From: SM1-50 sp964467345
Lineage (GTDB): Archaea; Thermoplasmatota; E2; DHVEG-1
Length of the DNA stretch: 64,000 nucleotides
Reading direction: 5' to 3'
Assembly (NCBI GenBank): GCA_964467345.1
Contig: CAYXPY010000001.1
Location: forward strand, 1-64,000
Shown here one piece after another: positions 9,716 through 18,273 of the stretch. Every line of letters begins with the position of its first letter. The stretch's first letter is position 1. Position numbers and translations under genes: made by a program. The notes beneath the pieces were generated by a model, which did no database searches, had not been told where the DNA came from, and saw nothing but the letters and a program-made list of their open reading frames with translations.

Positions 9716-10525
9716 ATGGATAAGAAATCATTTGAGGAGAAATCATCGGAGTTTTCAAAAAACCTTGCTGTTGGTTTTGTGAAAAAACTACTTGTTTTCC
9801 AGAGTCTTGATTCTACGAATCTAACCGCAAAGGACCTTGCGCGTGATGGCGCAGAAGAGGGAACGGTGGTTCTTGCACAGACACAAAGGAAGGGTCGTGG
9901 GCGATTTGACCGCAGGTGGCAATCTCCCGAGGGTGGTGTGTATGTTTCTGTGATTCTCCGACCACGTATCGACCCTGAGAAAGTATCGTTATTACCAATT
10001 GGTGCAGCGTTGGTTGTGGCAAAAACCATCGAGTCGTATGGTCTGCATCCGACCATAAAATGGCCAAATGATGTTCGGGTGAATGGAAAGAAAATCGCAG
10101 GCATCCTGCTTGAATCGGAGATAAAAGGGCATATACTCAATTACGTAATCGTTGGTATCGGTGTTAATGTAAATGTCGACCCAAGGTTGCTCTCTGATGA
10201 CATTCGCTTACGCTCAACCTCTTTAAAATCTGAGATCGGAACGACAGTGGAGTATTTTGAATTCCTGAGAAGATTCTTCAAGGAGTTATCTGATTTCTAC
10301 CATCGTTTTACGGAGCAGCAGTATGATACGATAATCGAAGAATGGAAGTCGTATTCAGATACGCTTGGAAAAGTTATTCGTATACAAACACCTGTAGCAA
10401 TAATCCAAGGCATCGCTTTTGATGTGGATCATTCTGGATTTCTCCTTCTTAAGACAGAAAAAGGGGATATTCAGAAGATCCTCAGTGGTGATTGTCTGTA
10501 TTTCGATGAGTTAGACCATACTTGA
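9716..10525 (+). CDS. birA: Biotin-protein ligase
   Basis: 269 residues. Attaches biotin to the carrier Lys of PycB using ATP. The biotinyl-AMP site RKGRGRFDRRWQSP and the motifs KWPNDVRVNGKKIAGILLE and VGIGVNVN are present. There is no N-terminal DNA-binding domain of the E. coli BirA kind, so it is probably an enzyme only. It sits 18 bases after pycA, in an operon with its only evident substrate in this window. The 3-prime end overlaps the convergent cupin gene by 15 bases. Confidence 0.93.
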   Translation: MDKKSFEEKSSEFSKNLAVGFVKKLLVFQSLDSTNLTAKDLARDGAEEGTVVLAQTQRKGRGRFDRRWQSPEGGVYVSVILRPRIDPEKVSLLPIGAALVVAKTIESYGLHPTIKWPNDVRVNGKKIAGILLESEIKGHILNYVIVGIGVNVNVDPRLLSDDIRLRSTSLKSEIGTTVEYFEFLRRFFKELSDFYHRFTEQQYDTIIEEWKSYSDTLGKVIRIQTPVAIIQGIAFDVDHSGFLLLKTEKGDIQKILSGDCLYFDELDHT

Positions 10526-10858
10526 CATGAAGCTTGGTGGGGTTGCAACAGTAATGTAGACGACTTTTTTTGTACTGTTGTTCTTTGCATGGTGAATGAG
10601 TTTTGATTTATGCCAAAGGATGTCTCCTTCAGAGAGTTTATAGCTTTTTTCACCGACGGTATATTCCATTTCACCTTCCAGGACCAGATGCATTTCCTCT
10701 CCACCATGTTGGAATAATCTTGATTCCGTGTGAGGGTCGATTTCAGCGATGATTGCCTCCATCTTCTGTGTTTTTAGCATTAATCTGTAGGTTCTTCCGG
10801 GTTTTTTTGTTATACTTTTTTCCTCACCGTTTTTTAAAAGAATTACGTCCTCATCCAT
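10511..10858 (-). CDS. Small cupin-domain protein
   Basis: 115 residues, a single cupin barrel. The metal-site pattern is visible in HGGEEMHLVLEGEMEY (His and Glu ligands) and GDILWHKSKLIHHAKN (second His). An upstream in-frame start at 10903 exists, but it would add a stretch unlike cupins; ATG 10858 gives MDEDVILLKNGEE. A minus-strand TATA-like stretch about 30 bases upstream suggests a leaderless message. A 22-base perfect palindrome lies about 95 bases upstream (10953-10974). Ligand unknown; similar small cupins act as sensors, mannose-6-phosphate isomerase-like enzymes or regulators. Confidence 0.75.
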   Translation of the reverse strand: MDEDVILLKNGEEKSITKKPGRTYRLMLKTQKMEAIIAEIDPHTESRLFQHGGEEMHLVLEGEMEYTVGEKSYKLSEGDILWHKSKLIHHAKNNSTKKVVYITVATPPSFMSSMV

Positions 10859-10952
10859 GGGTATCAACAATAGAAGAACAAATGGACTAATAAAGATTTC
10901 CAATTTTTCATGAGTTTTTTTTTATAAGGGGATATTTTGTGAAAAACTATTT

Positions 10953-10974
10953 ATAATTAACAATTGTTAATTAT
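10953..10974. promoter_or_regulatory. 22-base perfect palindrome, candidate operator
   Basis: A perfect inverted repeat with core AATTAACAATTGTTAATT, extended by two more base pairs on each side, centred at 10963/10964. It stands about 95 bases upstream of the cupin gene start on the minus strand and just before the gene-poor stretch 10981-11327. A palindrome of this length and composition fits a dimeric winged-helix or TetR-type binding site, but no bound protein can be named. Confidence 0.5.
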
Positions 10975-10980
10975 TTAGTG

Positions 10981-11321
10981 ATGGGAAAAAATACTCTGAA
11001 AATATTTTAATCAACCATAGCAAAAATAGTCGTGGTCGAAGTCGCGGCATTCGCAGGATATGTAACCGATAACGATTCGAAAACACCACCGATGATGACG
11101 CCAAATGTGTCCTTCAGCGGGAGTATGATAAAACGTATCGGGTAAGCATCCAGAAAAAGGATTTTGAATCCGTTATTTTTGATTTTATCGTCATCGATGA
11201 TCAGGTGTTTTCGTTCCATATGAAGGAGCTGGAAGTCTCGTCATATCCTGTCTCTTTAACTCAGATGCTGCTCCAAAGATTATTTTTCTCTAAAAGGTTT
11301 ATAATACAGGTCGGATTATAG
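10981..11321 (+). pseudogene. Possible decayed small secreted/membrane protein gene
   Basis: This gap of about 340 bases has no convincing intact gene. On the plus strand an ATG at 10981 reads MGKNTLKIF and then a stop (11008-11010). The same frame continues with a hydrophobic stretch (IAKIVVVEVAAFAGYVTDND) to a stop at 11143. A second frame, open 11073-11321, reads plausible protein text such as KCVLQREYDKTYRVSIQKKD and VIFDFIVIDDQVFSFHMKEL. Together they look like one gene broken by a nonsense change and a frameshift. The alternative is an intact 70-codon frame on the minus strand (11007-11219), which has no ribosome site. Either reading is tentative. Confidence 0.3.
11298..11306 (+). promoter_or_regulatory. 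TATA box of the C_GCAxxG_C_C gene
   Basis: TTTATAATA centred about 26 bases before the ATG at 11328. This places transcription start at or next to the start codon, so the message is probably leaderless. Confidence 0.5.
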
Positions 11322-11327
11322 ACTTCT

Positions 11328-11846
11328 ATGGCCCATGAGAAGGATATTGTAGAAGACGCGTATAATCGAGCGTTTGCGTATGAAGCAAAGCTTGGTAGTT
11401 GCCCACAGTGTGTGCTTGCGGCCCTGAAAGAGACTCTTGATATCGGAGATGAATCTATTTTTCAAGCATCCCAAGGACTTGCCGGTGGCACCGCATTGTC
11501 CTCAAAAGGCACCTGCGGAGCACTTGCAGGAGGGATGATTGCAATCAGCGCTCTTGTCGGGAGAACCTACCAGGAGTTCACCGAAGGTCATAAAAAACGA
11601 CTGGTGTTCAAATATACAAAAAAGTTATATGATAGGTTCATTGAAGAATACGGCTCACCTCTCTGTTGTGATGTCCAAACGAAGTTGTTTGGACGAAGCT
11701 ATTACCTGCTTGATAAGGAGGAATATGAGGCTTTTGAAAACGCAGGGGCTCATATCGATAAATGCCCGCGGGTCGCAGGGAACGTAGCACGATGGACCGC
11801 GGAGATCATATTACAGGAAATATCTCAAGGAAAATCAAAGGGATAA
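11328..11846 (+). CDS. C_GCAxxG_C_C family redox protein
   Basis: 172 residues. The conserved cysteines of the C_GCAxxG_C_C family are visible: CPQC near residue 25, GTCGALAGG near residue 65, LCCDVQ near residue 121, and DKCPRVAG near residue 145. Members are thought to bind a metal or iron-sulfur cluster and take part in redox reactions, but the biochemical role is not established. The gene ends 41 bases before the start of the C25 peptidase on the same strand, so the two could share a transcript. Confidence 0.85.
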   Translation: MAHEKDIVEDAYNRAFAYEAKLGSCPQCVLAALKETLDIGDESIFQASQGLAGGTALSSKGTCGALAGGMIAISALVGRTYQEFTEGHKKRLVFKYTKKLYDRFIEEYGSPLCCDVQTKLFGRSYYLLDKEEYEAFENAGAHIDKCPRVAGNVARWTAEIILQEISQGKSKG

Positions 11847-11887
11847 GTATATAAATTTCAATGAGAATAGAAGAACGTAGGGATCGT

Positions 11888-14062
11888 ATGAAGAAAAAAA
11901 CCTTTAGAGCAGGAGGAGTGTTTAAGGCTGCAATCCTATCGATTGCATTGCTTTCGATGGCATTTTCCATAACGGTGCTGGCAACTGAGAAGCACGATAC
12001 TGATGTTGTCTCCATGTCGTATTCATTTTCTAGTCCACGTATCTCAAAAACCTTAGTACAAAATGTTCAATATGATAAAATAGAACTGAAAGGGTCGCCT
12101 TGTTCAGGTAACCCTGGTGAACCTTTGTTACCGGCGAAGGGAGTATATCTACTACTACCACCTCACTGCACAATTGATACTATCACCATCTCTGGTGAAA
12201 AAACATTCGTTGGTTCAGGCTTCCATCTCATTCCCTGTGGAAAACCAATCCCCATTTCGGCATCTCAGGATGAAGCATCTCCTGAGCCCGACCACGGACT
12301 TTATGGTTCTGATCAACTGTTCCCTGGTCGTTTATATTCAGAGATTGGTGTGTACGAATTCCGAGGATATTCCATCCTTGTCCTCATGCTCTATCCAGTC
12401 CACTATATTCCACGGACCGGAGATTTGTACTATTACTCGACCATGACCGTGTCAATTACCCTTAAAGATGAACCATCCCTGAATTCATTGTACCGTTCAT
12501 TACCAGCTGATCGCATTGAGCTATTCAGTAAAATCCAGAACCCAGAACTAGAAGCCTCATACACTGACCTTGAACCGCAGAAGATGATCTCGGATCAGTA
12601 CGACCTGCTTATCCTGACAACAGATGATTTCAAAAATGGTTTTATACCCCTGGCCGAACAACATAACCTAACAGGGACCAGGACACTCATCCAGACGCTT
12701 TCTGACATCGGCGGGAGCACCGCAGAGGATATCCGTAGTTATCTGCAAACAGCTTATGTCACGTTCGGTATCCGGTATGTTCTGTTAGGAGGGGACGCAG
12801 ACGTTATCCCTGCGAAAATGCTCTGGGTCCAAGGAATGGATGAGAACGTCACGCTCTATGAGACAGACATGCCCTCGGATTTGTATTATGCATGTCTTGA
12901 TGGCACTTACAATTATGATGGTGATGAAAAATGGGGTGAACCAAACGACGGAGAGAACGGAAGCGACGTCGATCTCATCGCAGAGCTATATGTCGGACGG
13001 GCTTGCGTTGATACCATCGATGAGGTGGAACATTTCGTAGGAAAAACGGTCGAATACCTGTCGTTGACTCCAGATGAAACATACCTAGGAGATGTCACGT
13101 TTGCTGGGGAACATCTGGGTGATTATGGGATTGCCAGTTACGCGGGTTCTTATCTTGATCAAATGGTGAATGATTCATCAGATGATGGATACACCACCGT
13201 TGGGATACCTGCAGATGAGTACCGTATCAACAAATTATATGACGCTCCAGGATACAGCTGGCCAAAATCTGAAATCATCTCCATCATCAACGAAGGTGTC
13301 CACATCATCAATCACCTCGGCCATGCCTCTTATGAATATAACATGAAAATGGCTACCAGTGATGTGGAATCATTGACGAATACGAACAATTTCTGTTTCA
13401 TCTACTCACAGGGATGTATGGCGGGAGGATTTGATAACCCGCAAGGAAACGATTGCATCGCTGAGTACTTCACGGTGAAAAACACCCAGGGTGCGTTTGC
13501 TGGGATCTGGAACGCTCGCTACGGGTTTTTCTGGTCATATAGTACTGATGGAGATTCACAGCGGTTCCACCGGCAGTTCTGGGATGCGGTCTTTGGAGAA
13601 GAAATAAAGGAAATCGGCCGAGCAAACCATGATTCCAAGGAGGATAACCTGTTCCTCATCCAACGATCCTGCATGCGCTGGGTGTACTATGAAACGAACC
13701 TGTTTGGAGACCCAGCCGTCGCATTTCTCAGCACATCAGGAATCACCCCACAGCTTCGGGTGAGTGGTGTTCAAGGAGGCAGAGGACTGGTGAAAGCATC
13801 GGTTCTCAACGAAGGAGACGTCCCGGTAACCCATATCCCCTGGAAACTCAAAATATCTGGAGGGTTCTTTGGTTTTATCAACAGTTCTTCAATTGGTTCC
13901 CTTGAGACAATCCCCATCGGAGGTACCGGTAGTATCCAACCAGAGAAGACTCTCTTTGGATTTGGGAAAATCTCCATTCAGGTGACAGTCAAGTTCGCGG
14001 AGGACTGGAGTGGTTCTGCGTTTGTCTTCGGCCCATTTATCTTACGGGTCATTCCCAGTTAA
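11888..14062 (+). CDS. Secreted gingipain-like C25 cysteine peptidase
   Basis: 724 residues. ATG 11888 is chosen over 11861 because it gives a clean signal peptide (KKKTFRAGGVFKAAILSIAL followed by a hydrophobic core and an Ala cleavage region). The catalytic His is in NHLGHASYEYN (about residue 479) and the Cys in YSQGCMAGGFD (about residue 510), the spacing expected for C25 peptidases. The N-terminal part resembles a gingipain propeptide. The last 104 residues form a separate beta-rich domain related to the C-termini of two other secreted proteins in this window. It probably digests external protein. An oligo-T terminator follows. Confidence 0.87.
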   Translation: MKKKTFRAGGVFKAAILSIALLSMAFSITVLATEKHDTDVVSMSYSFSSPRISKTLVQNVQYDKIELKGSPCSGNPGEPLLPAKGVYLLLPPHCTIDTITISGEKTFVGSGFHLIPCGKPIPISASQDEASPEPDHGLYGSDQLFPGRLYSEIGVYEFRGYSILVLMLYPVHYIPRTGDLYYYSTMTVSITLKDEPSLNSLYRSLPADRIELFSKIQNPELEASYTDLEPQKMISDQYDLLILTTDDFKNGFIPLAEQHNLTGTRTLIQTLSDIGGSTAEDIRSYLQTAYVTFGIRYVLLGGDADVIPAKMLWVQGMDENVTLYETDMPSDLYYACLDGTYNYDGDEKWGEPNDGENGSDVDLIAELYVGRACVDTIDEVEHFVGKTVEYLSLTPDETYLGDVTFAGEHLGDYGIASYAGSYLDQMVNDSSDDGYTTVGIPADEYRINKLYDAPGYSWPKSEIISIINEGVHIINHLGHASYEYNMKMATSDVESLTNTNNFCFIYSQGCMAGGFDNPQGNDCIAEYFTVKNTQGAFAGIWNARYGFFWSYSTDGDSQRFHRQFWDAVFGEEIKEIGRANHDSKEDNLFLIQRSCMRWVYYETNLFGDPAVAFLSTSGITPQLRVSGVQGGRGLVKASVLNEGDVPVTHIPWKLKISGGFFGFINSSSIGSLETIPIGGTGSIQPEKTLFGFGKISIQVTVKFAEDWSGSAFVFGPFILRVIPS

Positions 14063-14098
14063 AAGGAAAATCTGACAACAGAAGAGACAGCCGACGCC

Positions 14099-14111
14099 TT
14101 TTTTTTTTTTT
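14099..14111 (+). terminator. Oligo-T terminator
   Basis: Thirteen consecutive T residues, 37 bases after the C25 peptidase stop codon, between it and the flippase-like gene. Confidence 0.6.
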
Positions 14112-14192
14112 ATTGAACCAGAGGTTGACTTGATTTGGTTGAAGAACAGGAATAAACCATAAAAGTATCAAGGTGGTTTCCCCTGAAGCGAC

Positions 14193-15170
14193 ATGGTGAA
14201 AAATCTCCTGAACAGAGTAAAACTCATCCTCCCCTTCATCGGACTTATTATTCTGGTCTATATCTTCTATTCTCTTGACGTACAGAAGATCATCGACTCG
14301 TTTCTCTCTATCGACCCTGTGTTTATTGTGTATTCACTGCTGCTGACCATCCCTCTCCTCATCATCAGAAACGCGACATGGCAAATCATCTTAAAGGAAC
14401 AAAAAATCTCTGTCGGGTTTTTCTACACCTTGAAAGTCTATCTCATTGGTGTGTTCTATGGGAGTATTACCCCTGGTTTTTCTGGGCAATTGATGAGAGT
14501 ACCGTACCTAAAAGAAAGAACTCGGGAGCCCTATGGGAAACTTTTTATCAACACAATCATCGAGACGTTTGTCCATTCGTTCTCACTTTATGGAATGATG
14601 ATTATGGGAGCATTTCTTGTCATCGGATCAATCCCCGAGCTCCTCCCAATCACGATTAGTGTCTTTCTGGTTTTTTGTGTGCTAGCTGTGTTTTTTACAA
14701 AAAAAGAATGGGGAGAAAAATTTTTCAAGGTCTTAATCAAAGCCCTAATCCCAAGAAAACTAAAGATTCATTTCAATGCCTTTGTGGATTCTTTTTACAG
14801 AGATTTCCCCCGATTTCATACCATGATCATCCCCTTTATCCTAGGAATCGTCACCTGGATCATTGTGTTTACCCAGGAATATCTCATTCTCATGGGATTG
14901 GGGCTTCAGATTCCGTTTCTTATGTTCTTATTGCTGTTTCCAATTGCAAATGTCGCTGGGTTCATCCCGATTACGTTTGCAGGGTTGGGGACACGTGAAC
15001 TGACCGCGATATTTCTTTTTACATCCATGTTTCCTGTCGCAGAGGAACAAATCCTGGTGCTGTCTCTTGTTGGTCTAATTGTCACAGATCTTTTTTTAGC
15101 AGTCATTGGGTTTTTCCTTTCTCTTACTGAATCCCGTACTAAAACAAACATCCCTGGGTTGCTTGATTGA
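14193..15170 (+). CDS. UPF0104 / LPG-synthase-type membrane protein (flippase-like)
   Basis: 325 residues with about eight hydrophobic membrane segments. It matches the lysylphosphatidylglycerol synthase transmembrane (AglD C-terminal / UPF0104) family: N-terminal helix LPFIGLIILVYIFYSL, YGSITPGFSGQLMRV near residue 90, and the end motif FIPITFAGLGTRELTA. Archaeal members are linked to lipid-linked sugar transfer or flipping in glycosylation. No glycosyltransferase lies next to it here, so the role is open. Confidence 0.8.
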   Translation: MVKNLLNRVKLILPFIGLIILVYIFYSLDVQKIIDSFLSIDPVFIVYSLLLTIPLLIIRNATWQIILKEQKISVGFFYTLKVYLIGVFYGSITPGFSGQLMRVPYLKERTREPYGKLFINTIIETFVHSFSLYGMMIMGAFLVIGSIPELLPITISVFLVFCVLAVFFTKKEWGEKFFKVLIKALIPRKLKIHFNAFVDSFYRDFPRFHTMIIPFILGIVTWIIVFTQEYLILMGLGLQIPFLMFLLLFPIANVAGFIPITFAGLGTRELTAIFLFTSMFPVAEEQILVLSLVGLIVTDLFLAVIGFFLSLTESRTKTNIPGLLD

Positions 15171-15211
15171 TACCCGTCATTTTTTCCTAGAATCACTTAT
15201 AGAATTTTTTG

Positions 15212-15228
15212 AAAAAAAAAAAAAAAAA
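15212..15228 (-). terminator. Oligo-T terminator of the amino-acid transporter operon
   Basis: Seventeen A residues on the plus strand give a T17 run on the minus strand directly after the stop codon of the last permease gene. Confidence 0.65.
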
Positions 15229-15924
15229 TTAGATGTCTCTAAGGTTCATACGTTTTGCTGCCCCGATCCCAGGGATGCTGACGCGCTTTGCTATCCTGTC
15301 GATTATCTCAGTTGAGATGATTGTTAAAACAAGATAGATGACTGCAATCATCGCAAAGACCTCAAGGTAGCGGAAGGTGATCGCAGAGATGAATTTTCCT
15401 TCAGCGGTAAGCTCAGAGACTTGGATGATGTAGGCGATTGATGAATATTGAAGAAGATAAATGAACTCGTTTGACCAAGCAGGTATAGAAATACGCAGCG
15501 CCTGTGGAAGGATGATATACCCAATTGATTTCAGTTTATTCATCCCAAGAGCCCGTGCTGCACTCATTTGACCGGATTCAACAGATTGGATGGATCCTCT
15601 GAGATATTCAGCTTGATACGCTCCGCTGTTAAGCGTTAAACCAAGTAAGGCGGCTTCAAGTGGGGAAAATATAACCCCCAGGGAAGGCAGCCCAAAATAA
15701 ATAATGAAAAGTTGTACAAGAAGGGGTGTTCCCCGAATAAGCTCAATATAGCCGACACAAAAACCATTGACAACCCTATTTCCATAGACCCGACCAAGGG
15801 CCAGGGCAATTCCTAAGAAAAAACCAGCGGTAATTGAGACGAATGTAAGAAGCAGCGTATATCCTAATCCACTAAGGAGGTTTGGTAGGGAAGTTATGAA
15901 GAATTGAATAAAATCCGTCGCCAT
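15229..15924 (-). CDS. Polar amino-acid ABC transporter, permease
   Basis: 231 residues, five or so membrane helices, of the HisM/GlnP permease type. It has the family N-terminus (LPNLLSGLGYTLLLTFVSI) and the EAA-like loop ARALGMNKLKSIGYIILPQA that contacts the ATPase. Its ATG follows directly on the TAA of the ATPase gene with no gap. It is the last gene of the four-gene unit and ends in a T17 terminator. Together with the other permease it would form a heterodimeric channel. Confidence 0.9.
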   Translation of the reverse strand: MATDFIQFFITSLPNLLSGLGYTLLLTFVSITAGFFLGIALALGRVYGNRVVNGFCVGYIELIRGTPLLVQLFIIYFGLPSLGVIFSPLEAALLGLTLNSGAYQAEYLRGSIQSVESGQMSAARALGMNKLKSIGYIILPQALRISIPAWSNEFIYLLQYSSIAYIIQVSELTAEGKFISAITFRYLEVFAMIAVIYLVLTIISTEIIDRIAKRVSIPGIGAAKRMNLRDI

Positions 15925-16680
15925 TTACCCTCCATTTCCTTCTTCTCCGTATAATGCTCCTATTCGCCCAAGGAATTCGCGTGTTCGTGCCATCTTCGCG
16001 TTTGTAAACATCTCTCTCGGGGCCCCTTGTTCAACGATCACACCACCTTCCATGAAGATGATTTCATCAGCCACGTTACGTGCAAATCCCATTTCATGAG
16101 TAACGACAAGCATGGCTACCCGCCCACAGAGCGATTTCATCACATCAAGGACATCCCCAATAAGTTCGGGGTCCAAGGCTGAGGTAGGTTCATCAAAGAG
16201 AATGATGTCCGGGTCCATGGCTAAAGCGCGGGCTATTCCTACCCGTTGTTTTTGTCCACCAGACAGCTGTGCCGGGTATTGAGCAACCTGAGCTTCCAAT
16301 CCGACACGGGTGAGTTCCTCCAATGCTCGTTTTTGCGCCTTTTCTTTTTCGATTTTCTTTACTTTTTCCAGGCCTATGCTGACGTTGCGTAAAGCGGTCA
16401 AATGGTTAAATAAATTGAAGTCCTGGAAAACAAAACCTATTTTTTCCCGCATTTTATTAATATTTGATTTCGGATCAGTTATCTCTTCCCCATTAAGCCA
16501 GACTTGGCCTTTATCAGGTGGACTCAGTTGATTGATGCAGCGAAGAAGTGTGCTTTTCCCGGTTCCACTCGGTCCAATGATAACCTTCGTTTCCTCTTTT
16601 TCCATGGTAAAAGAGACACCTTTGAGAATCGGAGTCCCACCATATGATTTGTATACATCCTTTACGTCCAGCATTGTCAT
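15925..16680 (-). CDS. Polar amino-acid ABC transporter, ATP-binding protein
   Basis: 251 residues. Energises amino-acid uptake. Walker A is GPSGTGKST, the signature LSGGQKQRVGIARAL, Walker B DIILFDEPTSALDP, and the switch His is in VVTHEMGF. It is a GlnQ/HisP-type ATPase. The start at 16680 (MTMLDVKDVYKSYGG) or 16674 is plausible. It lies between the two permease genes. Confidence 0.94.
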   Translation of the reverse strand: MTMLDVKDVYKSYGGTPILKGVSFTMEKEETKVIIGPSGTGKSTLLRCINQLSPPDKGQVWLNGEEITDPKSNINKMREKIGFVFQDFNLFNHLTALRNVSIGLEKVKKIEKEKAQKRALEELTRVGLEAQVAQYPAQLSGGQKQRVGIARALAMDPDIILFDEPTSALDPELIGDVLDVMKSLCGRVAMLVVTHEMGFARNVADEIIFMEGGVIVEQGAPREMFTNAKMARTREFLGRIGALYGEEGNGG

Positions 16681-16699
16681 AATAAATTCCTCTCTTGTT

Positions 16700-17374
16700 T
16701 CATCGATGCGCCTCGGCTTGGTAACCTGCCATCTGATATTTCTTCTCTATGTAATGAAGGGTTTTATTCGCAGAAAAGACAAGGACGAAATAAATAACCG
16801 CAATGAGTAAAAACACAATAAGGACGAGGTCTGGGTCTCTGACCTGTATGTATCGACCCTGTCGCATCAGCTCAATGACACCAATCCCAAACGCAAGCGA
16901 GGTGTCCTTGAGAAGAATCGTAAATTCATTTGACCAGCCCGGGATTGAGAGACGCAGCATCTGTGGCATGATCACATGGCGGATGGCTTTTAACTTATTC
17001 ATTCCCAGAGAGAATGCCGCATGAATCTGACCTTCTGGTATGGAGTTAATAGCCCCGCGGTAGATCTGTGCCTGGTAGGCAGAGCTGCGTAATCCAAGGC
17101 CTACCACCGCTGCGGTGAACGCGTCTAAGTTAATACCCAACTGAGGAAGCCCAAAGTAGATAAGAAAAAACAAAACGATAAGGGGTATTCCTCTGAGGAC
17201 TTTCTCATAGAGTAGGATAAGATAGGCTATCGGTCGGGCGGCATATGACCGTCCAGTCGCTAGAATAATTCCAAGAACTGTCCCAAGAATGATACCAAAC
17301 GCCGTCAGTAGGAGGGTGACGACAAGCCCGTCAAAGAGTGAGGGGAGTGATTCGATTAGCGTGTCAAGCGCCAA
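16700..17374 (-). CDS. Polar amino-acid ABC transporter, permease (TTG start)
   Basis: 224 residues, HisM/GlnP type, with the loop AAFSLGMNKLKAIRHVIMPQ. The start codon appears to be TTG: the frame has a stop directly before it, and GGAGTGA lies 4 bases upstream, which supports the choice. It is about 46% identical by eye to the other permease of the operon over the central part, so the pair probably arose by duplication. It follows the solute-binding protein gene by 20 bases. Confidence 0.9.
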   Translation of the reverse strand: MALDTLIESLPSLFDGLVVTLLLTAFGIILGTVLGIILATGRSYAARPIAYLILLYEKVLRGIPLIVLFFLIYFGLPQLGINLDAFTAAVVGLGLRSSAYQAQIYRGAINSIPEGQIHAAFSLGMNKLKAIRHVIMPQMLRLSIPGWSNEFTILLKDTSLAFGIGVIELMRQGRYIQVRDPDLVLIVFLLIAVIYFVLVFSANKTLHYIEKKYQMAGYQAEAHR

Positions 17375-17394
17375 TTAATCACTCCATATTTTCC

Positions 17395-18174
17395 TTACGA
17401 CGCAAAGTATTGCTCAATAAGGTTGTCCCAAAACGTTGTTGCCATGACTGCTGCTAATCCAGTATTGATTTTGGCTTGCAGCTCAGTGTTGCCTTTTTCC
17501 ACTGCAAAACCATATTCTTCGTTTGTCGTGATGTTGACAACAATTTTCACATTCCCCTTCTTTGCAAATGATTCTGCAACTGGTGAATCGATTACAATTG
17601 CACCAACTCGTGAAGGACCAATGATTAAGTCAGCCACAGCATCGGTGTAAAGGTCGTAGCTTTTGAAATTTTCGCTGGGTAATTTTCCAGTCGCAACAAG
17701 CGTATCATTCACCCAAGCCCATCCTGTTGTTCCTGTTTGAGCTCCAACCGTATAATTTTTCAGATCCTCAGTCGTTGTTATATTGACATCGGCGCCAACT
17801 TTGACAAGTACGGCTTGGTTAGCATCGTAATAGGGGTTGCTAAAGTCAACCTGCTGTTGACGTTCTTCGGTGATAGTCATTGCCGCTGCGATGACATCAA
17901 CTTTACCGGTTTGTAATGATGGAATCAACGAATCAAAACCAATATCCTGAACTTCAACAATATATCCTTGGTCAGTGAGTATTTGTTTAATTAAATCGAT
18001 ATCGAATCCAATGATGTTACCAGCTGCATCTTTGTATTCAAACGGTGGAAAATCCGCTGATGTTCCAACAATAATTTTATTTTCTGTCTCCTGCGTGCAT
18101 CCTGATAAAGCAACCGTTCCAATAACGACTGCTGTTACCAAGATAATTGAGAATATTTTCCTATTCTTTTGCAT
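17395..18174 (-). CDS. Amino-acid ABC transporter, solute-binding lipoprotein
   Basis: 259 residues. The start is set at 18174, 12 codons inside the longest frame, because it gives a compact signal (MQKNRKIFSIILVTAVVIG) and a lipobox VALSGC and has GGTGAGGT upstream. The SBP family 3 text is clear: GTSADFPPFEYKDAAGNIIG, GFDIDLIKQI, and AAAMTITEERQQQVDFS. It should be lipid-anchored outside the membrane and deliver a polar amino acid to the permeases. It is the first gene of the operon. Confidence 0.93.
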   Translation of the reverse strand: MQKNRKIFSIILVTAVVIGTVALSGCTQETENKIIVGTSADFPPFEYKDAAGNIIGFDIDLIKQILTDQGYIVEVQDIGFDSLIPSLQTGKVDVIAAAMTITEERQQQVDFSNPYYDANQAVLVKVGADVNITTTEDLKNYTVGAQTGTTGWAWVNDTLVATGKLPSENFKSYDLYTDAVADLIIGPSRVGAIVIDSPVAESFAKKGNVKIVVNITTNEEYGFAVEKGNTELQAKINTGLAAVMATTFWDNLIEQYFAS

Positions 18175-18273
18175 AATGGACCTCACCCTTAGGTTCTGAA
18201 TGATAATCAAAGGAGTATTATTTAAACATTGTAGTAATTTTAAAGAAGAATATGAACGAAATACATATACGCT

